Source: Monarcha castaneiventris obscurior (lineage: Eukaryota > Chordata > Aves > Passeriformes > Monarchidae). From it: DNA of 64,000 nt. A program made the translations under genes and the position numbers. Each line of letters begins with the position of its first letter. Within the stretch, counting starts at the first letter, position 1. The stretch spans positions 17,196,210 to 17,260,209 of the forward strand of contig JAMPIT010000884.1 in NCBI GenBank assembly GCA_026261815.1, written 5' to 3'. The notes beneath the pieces are model-generated. The model made no database searches and was not told where the DNA came from. It worked only from the letters and a program-made list of their open reading frames with translations. Of the stretch, positions 1 to 10,014 are shown piece by piece.

Positions 1-3000
1 TCCCGGATTTCAAACAAAGTTAAGCCGCAGGTACTCACTTCCCATCCGTGAAGAACATACATTTTGGGACTTAGTTCCATCACGGATGAAATGGGGCTAA
101 AACCTGCAAAGGAGCCTGAAATGCTACAAAGCTCCAGGTATTACATGATTACATAGACACCTTCTGCCACAGAATACGTGTTATGGATATACAAACTATT
201 ATTATTGAGTTACCTGTTGCTTCCCATGTCCTGTGGCAACCACTGCCATTCTATAAATATTTTCACAGATCTCAATACATCTGAAGACTTTTGTTTATGT
301 TTCCTGCTTCAGGGCATCAAGGAACAATCTTCTCACAAAAGGATTCACTGTTCCAAAAGGAACCTAAAGAATACAGACCAGGATTGCTGGCAAAAAGTGT
401 GGAACAACAACACTGACAAGACTAGGAAAATACTAGATCTCAAGGGTGAAACAGTGGAAAGAAAGAGGCTTTTCCACATAATTTAGTCAGCATGTATGCT
501 GGGGAAAAAACCCCCCAGAAGTAAAAGCTGTATTACTAGCTTAAACTTTTCTGTGTGCATACATTTAAAAGAAAAATTGGAACCATCAGAATTAAAGTTG
601 TATTCTCGCTGTACATGACAGGGTCTGGTCACACAGATTAATTTACATTATACTGTAGGCAAAGGTTTATTATGGGGTTTTTTTATGAACAGGGTAGACA
701 CAAGTTGAAAGAAAGACCATAAAACACAGATCTTGTTCTACCCATTTATATTTCCACCTCCAGCACAGTGAACTCTATACTTTCTCCCTGCCTTGTTTGT
801 GTCTGCCCTTAATTTTACCCCCGCATTTCTGGAGAGGATTTCCAAAATTTTTGTCTTGCACAGATAGATAACACGTGTTGGTGAATTCAGCTGCCTGAAT
901 GGGGTTTTAGAGTTTCCACATGAACCCAAGAAGAGAAGCAAGAACAAAAGAAGTTCCTGAAAGGCACCTCCCTTTGTGACCATTTTTCTGTGCATCCATT
1001 AGAGTTGCACCAGAACTTTCAGAAAATCAAGGGAATTTAGCACAAACAGTTTTTGCGCTGTTACTTCTAGGAATAAAATGTTACAGTAACCTTCCTCTGG
1101 CCAGAAGCAATCCAAATCCTCCATTAAGTATAACACTGCATTTTGTGTCTTTAGCCCGCCTTCCTTGTAAAACTGTATTTTCTAACTCTCACCTTTGTGC
1201 CAAGCTCTAACGGTGAATCTCATTTTCACAGCATGTTTCCAAAACAGTATTGCCCTATTTTTCAGTTTTCCTCCAAGAACTTACTTCAGAGCCAGCGCTC
1301 ATAAGGCAGGTGACATAACTTGGTCCAATTCAAGTGAATTGCCAATTTCAGAATGCCATTTACTACCTGAAAATGTGCTGGTGGCCACAGTCCAGAGAGG
1401 GAGGAGACAAAAGTAATGCTGTAGTAATCCATGGGCACAAAAATCTTGGGTTTTAGGAACCACACAGCTACATCAGTACCCTCCCCAAGCTGAGCTTATC
1501 CTCCTGTGAGGTTGCCTTTCACTCTCGCTGTAGCAATATGAGAATTTCTTGTCCCTGGACCTCGCTCCGGGGGCCCCATGCAAGGCTTAACTAGAAAGCC
1601 CAGGGACTGATGTCTTTTCTTCCTTTCAGCTTCTGACAGAGAGCACAGGGAGAAGCTTCCCTGACAGCCAAATAACCCTTACTCACAAGCTGGCCAGCAA
1701 AGCTACATCTGCCCTGACTGCGTGGAAGCCTTTGGCAGGAAGGAGAAGGCTGCACCCACTCTGCTCCAGCCTCAGCCAAAGGCCAGAACATCTCCCCCAT
1801 CCCAGGCTGAACGTGTTGGCTGTCAGTGGAGCTACACACACACAGCATCCATCCAGCTCTGCTGGGTTTTGGAGTAAACAGCTGTTAGAAAGGAAGATTT
1901 CACAGACCTGCTGCTGTAACAGGTACCACATAGCATGTCAGACACACATGTTTCTGCTGTGGCTGCAGGGGCTGCCCCTTCTAGATCAAGTTGTAGAGGT
2001 CTCGGAGTTCAATCCCCAGGAATGGCTTATGAAAGTAATTACCACCTGAAAGCTCTCTTTGTTTTTGTGCCACTGCTTTTAATAATAACGATTGCATCAG
2101 ATATTTTCTGCTATCTCAATCTTCTTTGGTACTGCTAATGAAGAAATGACAAAGCCCAACACTTAAAACAGCACCTAATGCAATGAACTGCAAGCACTCA
2201 GGTTGGAGGTTTTACATCTCGCCCTCCCAAAGCACTTTCCCTTTGATGATTTTAACCATTGAGTACCAAGCTCCACATAAGCCCTGAAGGGTGTGACATG
2301 CATGGCCGAGCCAGGGAATCGCCTGCGGGCAGGGGCCCGGGTCCCTTGCTCTGACACCAGACAGTCCTGTCCCGCAGGAGCAGACAGACAGACAGCCAGA
2401 CACGAGAGGCACACGGCATTCGAGGGAGTCGTCTGGACAATAATAAATTGTTTTAATTCTTCAAGAAATCCTTTCATTTATGTTTGCTTCCATCTATTAC
2501 AGCAGCAACAATCGTTGGCCAATTTAACAGCAAAGCTGGGAAGAGAATCCAGACCTCCCACACTTCACATCCTCTGACCATTCTTCCTCACATTAGCAGA
2601 GTTATGTTCTTGTCAGATATTGACTGACAGGTAAAAAGGAAGACCTGAAGAAAATACCCAAATCCCAAAGGCTCAAATCTATAGCTGGAGTCTGCACTGA
2701 GACATCAGCTCTGCACTATGCCCCAGCATCTAACCACATATCCACAGTACACTGTATTTTGAATAAACCACCTGACGCCGGGAACTACATGGCAGATGAG
2801 AATTACTTTGTGCAGGACAAAGCACATAATCCTAAAGCACAGCCTCATGTAGAACCTATTAGAGACATGAAGCCTGCAAAGTACAAAAATCACTTTATTT
2901 TAAAGGAAAGCTTCATAGTGACCTAGTCTTCACAACAAAGCTCAATAGGCAAAAGGATCCCAATATTACAATTTCCAAATAACCCTCTGACCAGTTATAT

Positions 3001-3439
3001 TTTCTTTATGATCTCTGACCAAAAAATGAAAGATCACAACCAGCGTGAATTCCCAAGGGAATCCATTCACTTAACACCTTATGCTGGTTTATATATGTGT
3101 GTATGCATGCACGCAGATATGCACACATGCTTACGTGTCTCAATTATGCACATCACCCATCCGTTCTGCCTACACTCACACGTGTAACCCTTAGGAGAGA
3201 TCTTTGTCATGTAATTACTCGTTCCATTCATGGAAGGGTTCATGAGGAAAGAAAAGGAAGCTCTAAAACACCGCAGCCCTGCTTCCCTGACACCTTGCTA
3301 AGTGCAGAAAAGCTCTTCAGCAATAGTCAGGAGTCCAGTCAGCATGAACCAGTGATGAGCAACACGCTCCCTCCCTCATTTTGCTGAGCCACGTCAGAAG
3401 ACACTGGCTTGGCTGTGAGCAATGCAGAAGCACAAAACC
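1..3439. other. Intergenic DNA upstream of FBXL14, no gene recognised
   Basis: Moderately AT-rich single-copy DNA. All open frames are about 105 codons or shorter, overlap on both strands and resemble no family I know. A short alternating purine/pyrimidine tract at about 3090-3130 (TGTGTATGCATGCACGC-like) is the only low-complexity feature. By mammalian synteny the next gene to the left would be WNT5B on the minus strand, but no Wnt exon, with its many conserved cysteines, is visible. Confidence 0.6.
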
Positions 3440-3705
3440 ATTAAACAGTTTGGTTTGGAAGGGACCTTAAAAGGCCACCTAGTCCAACACCCTGCAATGA
3501 GCAGGGACATTTTCAACTAGAGCAGGTTGCTCAAAGTCCTGTCCAACCTGACCTTTAATGTTTCCAGGAATGCAGCATCTACCACCTCTCTAGGCAACCT
3601 GTGTCAGTGTTTCATCATCCTCAGTGTAAAAAACTTACATCCAATCTCAACTGACTCTCCCCTAGTTTAAAACCATTAAGTACTGTCCTATTACAACAGC
3701 TCCAA
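3440..3705 (-). mobile_element. CR1 LINE fragment (3' end, antisense)
   Basis: The + strand begins with TGGTTTGGAAGGGACCTTAA and GTCCAACACCCTGCAATGAG, the familiar antisense of the avian CR1 3' end. CR1-like blocks follow in the same order: CAGGTTGCTCAAAG, GTCCAACCTGACCTT and TGTCCTATTACAACAG. The element therefore lies on the minus strand. It is 5'-truncated, as CR1 copies usually are, and well diverged. The terminal 8-bp tail repeats are not intact. It has no coding capacity. Confidence 0.85.
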
Positions 3706-6700
3706 AAGGACCCTTTTGGTCTCATTCCTACACAAAAAAAACATTCCCCAAACTGAATTTGGGGAAAAGCTCCACTTGACCAACTTTAAACACAGTTCAA
3801 GATCATGGGCTGTATCAGACTTAGTTGATTTTTGTGGTCACGCTTCAAATCTGATGAAGACGGTCTGGAAGCCAGCTTGTGAAGGACAACTGTACCCCCT
3901 GGAGTACATGGCTGCATCTAAGTTTAAATGGGTCAAAAGAGAGAGAAGGGTTAGCTGGGCATGGGCTTTATTGTCCAAGAGTTTTTGCATCGCTTCTGTC
4001 CCACAGCCCCAATGGCCACTGCCCATAGGCAAAAAAAAGGCAAAAGCTAAAAAGATTCCTGTGGGTAAATTCAAAAGTTTTTCATTCTGCAGCTGAAGCT
4101 ATGAAAATGCAGAAAGCACATGGAGTAGGGTGGCAGAAGAAAAGGAAGGATAGGGAAGGACTCTGTTATCTCTTAAATGACTAATCTGAGCCAAAAGTTA
4201 CCCTGCAAACTGACAGGCAAAAGTAACAAACAAGGCCAGGCTGAGATGGGAGCCACAGAGAGACCTGGTAGATGTTATGCCCAACCATGCAATAAAAGAT
4301 GCAGGATAGACAACAGTGCAGCTTTATCAGCACGAGCTGTCTCCAATCATAGAAGCCACGAGTGAGTTATGTGGATCCTCCTGAACCCCTGCCAAGCAAA
4401 ACTGTACGGCCTCTGCTGAACACCGGGGTAATTGGAGGAAGAAAAAATGAAGCATTTATCTGGCAAGTGCTTTCTAAAAGAGAGCGTGGCTGTCGGGAGC
4501 CGCTCGAGGGGCTGGAATGCTACAGATGGTTCCAGAGGGATGGATCAGCCATCAGAATGCATGGGAGGCAGGCAGGGATTTTTAATAAAAAGCAGTTTAT
4601 CACACAGCGATTACCACCTCCTATTTATACCACATGAGATCACAAAAAACATGGCACATATTCCTTTACTCCTGGAAACACAAAGTCAACCGAATAATCA
4701 TGTGACAAATTGGCCCTTCTCATGCACTTTGTACTTTGTCTTTCTAAACCTTTATTTCCAAACATGTCACTTAGACTGAGAAATAAAAATCTGCTGGAAT
4801 AGTAATTTCTGTGCCCTCCTCTCCCCCAGATCAATGCTACAGTAGATTAGGATTATAAATCCAAGTTCTGAGCTGTTCCACTCAATATGTAAACCTTAAT
4901 TGTTCACAAGGAAGGACAGATGCTCTAAGTATGTAACACGTGAGAAAAGAGAACTTCAGAGTCTCCAGAAAATGCATCATCTATTTCTAACTTCTGCTGG
5001 CTACACACATGAGGCACTACAGACACAACGTGCCAAGACGTAAAGAAAAAAGTATTTCAGGTAAGCTTTTCTGCCTTGAAGAGCACACCTTTTCCTGCTC
5101 CCCTTCACATGTGGTTTGAAAGGCTTAGAGAGAGGAAATACCACATTATTTCCATAGTAAGATTCCGCAGTAGAGTTTGGGATAATACGGTGAAAGCCTT
5201 CATTAGCACTCTTTTGGAGTGACTTGTGTAACTTGCTTGTAGCTTTGCCAGCTATGAGTAATGCCACAATCGCTAAGATACACCAACACTGCTGTACCAC
5301 GTTTCCTTCACACGTTGCCTGATGTCTACTGGACTCCCTTCTTGTGAGCAATCCCACTGCCTCCAGACAAGGAATCCCTGCCATGACAGGCCCGTGTGAC
5401 GCCACACCTTTCACCTGCTCCTCACTCCACAGAAATTCTCCGTTCCAGCTGCGATGCTCTACAACTGATCTGAGCACAGCCAATCTGCAGAGAAAAAAAT
5501 CTGTTGCCCCTATTCTTTTGCTTATTAACCCGATGGTTAACCAATCTCCCGGCAGCACAAACTGCATAAATAATGCTCCGGAGGTAATTCGTACTGGGTG
5601 ACACCCCAGCACAGTTCCTGTGTGTGACTGCGGCTCCACAATCACTAACACCAGGTCTGCGCATTGCTGGATCACCCAGGAGCACGAATTTCACCGGGAT
5701 CAGGCCAAGGCATGTGATCAGGCTGCTGCTGAATGAGCCAGAGCGCAGGATGCGGGGCCAACGCCAATCCTGCTCTGGCCACGTGCCAGGCACAGGGGTG
5801 CAGACGATACCTGATCTGGCTGGAGCTGAGCACAGTGACACCTGAGCCGGCATAAAGTCTGCTAGTAAAAAGTTAACCTGTCAAAAACTTCTTGAATTAA
5901 CTTGAGCAGGCAGGGTGAATGAATACCAGGTCAGCGCTTCACATCATGTGGCCACCCCATTTTGGAGCCAATAATAGGAGCTGTACTGCTGGCTTTTGTG
6001 TGCTGCCAAACCACAGCCTCATGTCGATAGTGATGTTTATATGCATGGGGAACTCATTGCAGGATCAGGGCCTCAGAGTCCTTCAACTCGCCTTGCCTCC
6101 AACTTAAAGCAAAAAGGAAAGAAAAAAGCAGAGTGAAATCTAAACGTTTAACCTCTAAGTAGGCAACAGAATCTACTCATGGAATCTGTACGTGAAGGCG
6201 GAGCCATCCCTGCTTCTGTAGATAAATTTAAATGATGACTGAAGTAGAGCCTATTCCTTCAGGTTAGTGAAGGCATCAGTACAGCAAACACATCAGAACT
6301 AGGCTGATTTGTGCAGTATTTTAGCAATCCAGACAGTATTAAAAACACACCCTGTCATGCTGAACAAATGCAAACTATTTTTTTCTTTACAAACAAAGGG
6401 CAGTCCTGCTCTTCTGAAACTGTTTTGAAAAGCCTTACCTGATCTCTGGTAGAACTTAAGCCATTTGTAACACTGCTGCAGTACTGTCCAGGGTTGAGAT
6501 GTGCAGTTACCACTACACGAGGCTACAGACACGTAGGAAACATGGTTTTCAAACATTCTTTCTTGAAATTGCTGGAAATCACTGGAAATTGCTCAGTTTA
6601 TGTGAGTATTTCAGCAATTTTCAGAGCTAGTTCAAGGAGGCCATTAGCCGAAAGCCATTTTCAGAAGATTTTCCATTTCCCATTACAGAGGCCCTAAAAT

Positions 6701-7107
6701 GGTCCGTGCAGAGATGTACGGCAACCTTGACAGCTACCCAGATCTCTGAGCTGTTTACAGCCCTGTCTTATCGCTCCTGCAGGCATGCCTGGACACAGGG
6801 TTCCCAAACTTTGGTCCTCAAGGCTGTGATGCTGCCTCGCGGCCACGCCGCAGACCGCAGCAGCCAGTGTGCCAGCAGGCAAAGGTGAGGCAGTCACCCG
6901 CTGCCCCTTTGCCACCTTCTGCAGCCCCACGAACCCCTGTCCCTCCTCACGGGGCCCGGGGCTCCCAGAGAGCTCGAGGAGTTACCAGCCAGTCCAGCAT
7001 GGCCTTGGCAAACCTCGATGCAGAGGTGGCCCAGGGGCAGACACCGGGGTGAAGCGAGAGGGCTGGCTGGAGCGCGGCACAACACTGAGCTGGAGAGTTC
7101 AGCTGTG
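3706..7107. other. Intergenic DNA between CR1 copies, no gene recognised
   Basis: Single-copy DNA. Two overlapping minus-strand open frames of 224 and 143 codons occupy 5001-5853, but they resemble no known protein, overlap in different frames and have no supporting promoter or splice pattern. Around 5480-5600 there is a block with a palindrome and a CCAAT box, listed separately. From 6700 the GC content rises towards the FBXL14 island. Confidence 0.55.
5480..5600. promoter_or_regulatory. Candidate cis-regulatory block with 6-4-6 palindrome
   Basis: This block contains the perfect inverted repeat TTAACC-CGAT-GGTTAA at 5525-5540, directly followed by CCAAT (5541-5545). TAAATAATG and GGTAATTCG lie within the next 50 bases. 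The motif density and lack of repeats resemble a conserved non-coding element about 3.2 kb upstream of the FBXL14 start codon. Function and conservation are inferred only. Confidence 0.25.
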
Positions 7108-7333
7108 CCAGGGGAGATTCATGCTGGACATTAGGAGGAACTTCTTCACAGCAAAAGGTGATTAGACATTGGAAGGGACTGCCCAGGGAGCTAGTGGAGT
7201 CACCGTCCCTGGAGGTGTTTAAGGAAAGACTGGACATGGCACTCTGTGCCCTGGTCTGGTTGACATGGTCATAGGTTGGACTCGATGATCTCAGAGGTGT
7301 TTTCCAACCTAATTGACTCTGTGATTCCGTGAA
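7108..7333 (+). mobile_element. CR1 LINE fragment (3' terminal part)
   Basis: The + strand reads GGACATTAGGAGGAACTTCT, then ACTGCCCAGGGAGCTAGTGG and CCCTGGAGGTGTTTAAGG. It ends TTGGACTCGATGATCTCAGA ... TCCAACCTAATT ... CTGTGATTCCGTGA. This is the canonical block order of the CR1 3' UTR, ending in a degraded (ATTCTGTG) tail. It lies in the same orientation as FBXL14, about 1.4 kb before its start codon. It is 5'-truncated and non-coding. Confidence 0.9.
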
Positions 7334-7479
7334 GCAGCGCTGCTGTCTGTGGCCCCACCACTCCTGCCCTGCTGGGGACCTGTCACCCATGGGTGACAAC
7401 ACAGCACCCACCACAGCTTCTCCGCACTGACGGGGCAGGAAGTGGGGCAAGAATTAGCATTAGTAATGCATTAGGAAAA

Positions 7480-7862
7480 GTACTGCCAGCAGGTCGAGGG
7501 AGGTGATCCTGCCCCTCTACGCAGCCCTGGAGTGCCGCATCCAGTTTTGGGCTCCCCAGGACAAGAGAGACATGGAGCTCCCAGAGAGGGTCCAGCGAAG
7601 AGTGACAAAGATGATGAGGGGACTGGAGTGTCTCTCTTATGAGAAAACGCTGAGAGAATTGGGCCTGTTCAGTCTGAAGAAGAGATGACTGAGAAGGGAC
7701 CTCTCACAGTGTCTCTAAGTATCTGAAGGATGAGTGTCAAGAGGATGGAGCCAGGCTCTTCTCGGTGACACCACGCAACAGGCCAAGACGCAATGGGCAG
7801 AAACTGATGCACAGAAAGTTCCTCCTGAATACGAGGAAGAACTCCTTTCCTGTGTGGGTGCC
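7480..7862 (+). mobile_element. CR1 LINE fragment abutting the FBXL14 CpG island
   Basis: Recognisable CR1 ORF2 C-terminal coding sequence: the + strand translates to segments such as [20 protein letters not shown] and [12 protein letters not shown], typical of the end of the CR1 reverse transcriptase. After it come GATGGAGCCAGGCTCTTCTC and an ATTAGGAAGAACTTC-like block. It stops at about 7862, exactly where extreme GC content begins. The 3' tail is missing, so this copy was truncated or overwritten at the island edge. Its consensus region comes before that of the copy at 7108-7333, yet it lies downstream of it, so the two are probably separate insertions. Confidence 0.9.
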
Positions 7863-7864
7863 CG

Positions 7865-9945
7865 TGCACGGCAGCAGGCTCGCTCTCTGGCCGCTGCCGT
7901 GCTCGGAGCGGGGCCGGGCCCGGCGCTCCCTCAGGGGCTCCGCGATGGCGCCCCCGGCGGCGGCGCGGGGCAGCGCGGCCCCTCGGCGGGGAGCGGCGGG
8001 GGCGCAGCCGCGGCCCGCGCTGTTTCCAGGGCGACGGCTCGCCGTGTTCCGGACCGTACCATTGCGCAAGCGGCGCGGGTGGCGGCGGGCGGGGGAAGCA
8101 GGCCCGGCCCGGCGCCGCCTCCCGCCCGGCTGCCTCCTCCCCCCGCGCCCGGCCGCGCCTCCCCCCCTCCCGCGGGCCGGAGCGGCGCCGGGCCCAGCAG
8201 CGCGCGGCGCGGAGCGGAGCGGGCGGGCCCGGAGCGGCGGAGTCGGTACCGGCGGCGGGCGGGCCGGGCCGGGCCGGGCCGCGCCACCCCCTGCCCTCGC
8301 TGCCTCACCGCCGGCGCGGGATGCGGGCGGCGCGGGGCCGCGGGCTGTGAGCGGCGGCAGCGCGGAGACAAAGGGAGGCGGCGGCGGCGGCGGGGGGCTC
8401 GGCGGCCGGCCGTGGGCACGGTGCGCGGGGGCCGCCGCCGGGGCGCGCCCGCCGGGATGCGGCGCGGGGCGCCGCCGGGCCGCGGCAGCAGCGCGGCGGC
8501 GGCAGCGGCGCGGCCCGCCCGGCGCGGCGGTAGAGGCGGCGGGGCCGGGCCGGCGGTCGCGCAGTAGCGTCTCCCGCGCCGCCCGCGCCGGCGATGTGAG
8601 GGCGGCGGCGGCGGCAGGAGGAGCGCGGCGCGGCGCGGAGCGGAAGGCGGGCGGGCCCCGGGCGGAAGCGGGCCGGGCCCGGCGGCGAGGGGCAGCAGCG
8701 CGGCGCCGGCGGGGGCGGCCGGGCGCGGGCGGGCGTGCGATGGAAACGCACATCTCGTGCCTGTTCCCCGAGCTGCTCGCCATGATCTTCGGGTACCTGG
8801 AGGTGCGCGACAAGGGCCGCGCGGCGCAGGTGTGCACGGCCTGGCGGGACGCCGCCTACCACCGCTCGGTGTGGCGGGGCGTGGAGGCCAAGCTGCACCT
8901 GCGCCGCGCCAACCCCTCGCTCTTCCCCAGCCTGGCGGCGCGGGGCATCCGGCGGGTGCAGATCCTGTCGCTGCGGCGCAGCCTGAGCTACGTGGTCCAG
9001 GGCATGGCGGACATCGAGAGCCTCAACCTCAGCGGCTGCTACAACCTCACCGACAACGGGCTGAGCCACGCCTTCGTGGCGGAGATCAGCTCCCTGCGCT
9101 CGCTCAACCTGAGCCTCTGCAAGCAGATCACGGACAGCAGCCTGGGCCGCATCGCCCAGTACCTCAAGGGCCTGGAGGTGCTCGAGCTCGGAGGCTGCAG
9201 CAACATCACCAACACCGGCCTCCTGCTCATCGCCTGGGGCCTGCAGCGCCTCAAGAGCCTCAACCTGCGCTCCTGCCGGCACCTCTCCGACGTGGGCATC
9301 GGGCACCTGGCGGGCATGACCCGCAGCGCGGCCGAGGGCTGCCTGGGCCTGGAGCAGCTCACGCTGCAGGACTGCCAGAAGCTCAGCGACCTCTCGCTCA
9401 AGCACCTGGCCCGCGGGCTGGGCCGCCTCCGCCAGCTCAACCTCAGCTTCTGCGGGGGCATCTCGGACGCGGGGCTGCTGCACCTGTCGCACATGAGCAG
9501 CCTGCGGAGCCTCAACCTGCGCTCCTGCGACAACATCAGCGACACGGGCATCATGCACCTGGCCATGGGCAGCCTGCGGCTGTCTGGCCTCGACGTCTCC
9601 TTCTGCGACAAGGTGGGGGACCAGAGCCTAGCCTACATCGCGCAGGGCCTCGACGGGCTGCGCTCCCTGTCCCTGTGCTCCTGCCACATCAGTGACGAGG
9701 GCATCAACCGCATGGTGCGGCAGATGCACGGGCTGCGCACCCTCAACATCGGCCAGTGCGTCCGCATCACCGACAAGGGCCTGGAGCTCATCGCCGAACA
9801 CCTCAGCCAGCTCACGGGCATCGACCTCTACGGCTGCACCCGCATCACCAAGCGGGGCCTGGAGCGCATCACCCAGCTGCCCTGCCTCAAGGTGCTCAAC
9901 CTGGGACTTTGGGAAATGACTGAGAGTGAGAAGGTCAGGTGAGAG
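7865..9945 (+). promoter_or_regulatory. FBXL14: CpG island: FBXL14 promoter, 5' UTR and coding exon
   Basis: GC content jumps sharply at about 7865 and CpG dinucleotides are dense to the end of the coding exon. The part before the start codon holds many GC-box (GGGCGGG-type) motifs, long GGC/GCC runs and a near-palindromic C/EBP-type site ATTGCGCAAG at 8061-8070. There is no TATA box, as expected for a housekeeping-type dispersed promoter. The transcription start cannot be placed exactly from sequence. It must lie between about 7870 and 8700 if the start codon at 8740 is used. Confidence 0.8.
8740..9942 (+). CDS. FBXL14: F-box and leucine-rich repeat protein 14
   Basis: Substrate receptor of an SCF (SKP1-CUL1-F-box) E3 ubiquitin ligase. 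Known vertebrate targets include Snail-family repressors, linking it to epithelial-mesenchymal transition and neural crest biology. The 400-residue protein begins METHISCLFPELLAMIFGYL. Residues 2-48 form the F-box that docks SKP1. Residues about 65-390 form a run of cysteine-containing LRRs with L-x-x-L-N-L-S-x-C and I-T/S-D-x-G-L signatures (SLNLSGCYNLTDNGL at 94-108, HISDEGINRMV at 316-326), the substrate-binding horseshoe. The start is chosen because METHISC is the family N-terminus, although the frame is open 975 nt further upstream. The frame ends ...TESEKVR with TGA overlapping a splice donor, so a longer spliced C-terminus is possible. It is intronless within the frame. Confidence 0.97.
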   Translation: METHISCLFPELLAMIFGYLEVRDKGRAAQVCTAWRDAAYHRSVWRGVEAKLHLRRANPSLFPSLAARGIRRVQILSLRRSLSYVVQGMADIESLNLSGCYNLTDNGLSHAFVAEISSLRSLNLSLCKQITDSSLGRIAQYLKGLEVLELGGCSNITNTGLLLIAWGLQRLKSLNLRSCRHLSDVGIGHLAGMTRSAAEGCLGLEQLTLQDCQKLSDLSLKHLARGLGRLRQLNLSFCGGISDAGLLHLSHMSSLRSLNLRSCDNISDTGIMHLAMGSLRLSGLDVSFCDKVGDQSLAYIAQGLDGLRSLSLCSCHISDEGINRMVRQMHGLRTLNIGQCVRITDKGLELIAEHLSQLTGIDLYGCTRITKRGLERITQLPCLKVLNLGLWEMTESEKVR

Positions 9946-9983
9946 GAGGAGGGTGCCCCGAGACCTCCATCTCCTCTGGAGGG

Positions 9984-10014
9984 ACTCACTGACTGACTGA
10001 CTGACTGACTGACT
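9984..10014 (+). repeat. (ACTG)n tetranucleotide repeat in the FBXL14 3' UTR
   Basis: About seven tandem ACTG/GACT units, 42 bases after the stop codon. The first unit is imperfect (ACTC). It is short enough to be fairly stable but may be length-polymorphic. Confidence 0.9.

Noticed and set aside
5001..5853. Two overlapping minus-strand frames (224 and 143 codons)
   Set aside because: No recognisable family, different phases, no splice or promoter context. Probably chance, although part of the region may be a regulatory element.
7737..9695. Long frames overlapping FBXL14 in other phases and antisense (277, 366, 417 and 312 codons)
   Set aside because: Shadow frames of a GC-rich coding exon and CpG island. 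Composition is Ala/Arg/Pro/Gly with no recognisable protein, and the FBXL14 frame itself has clear family homology.
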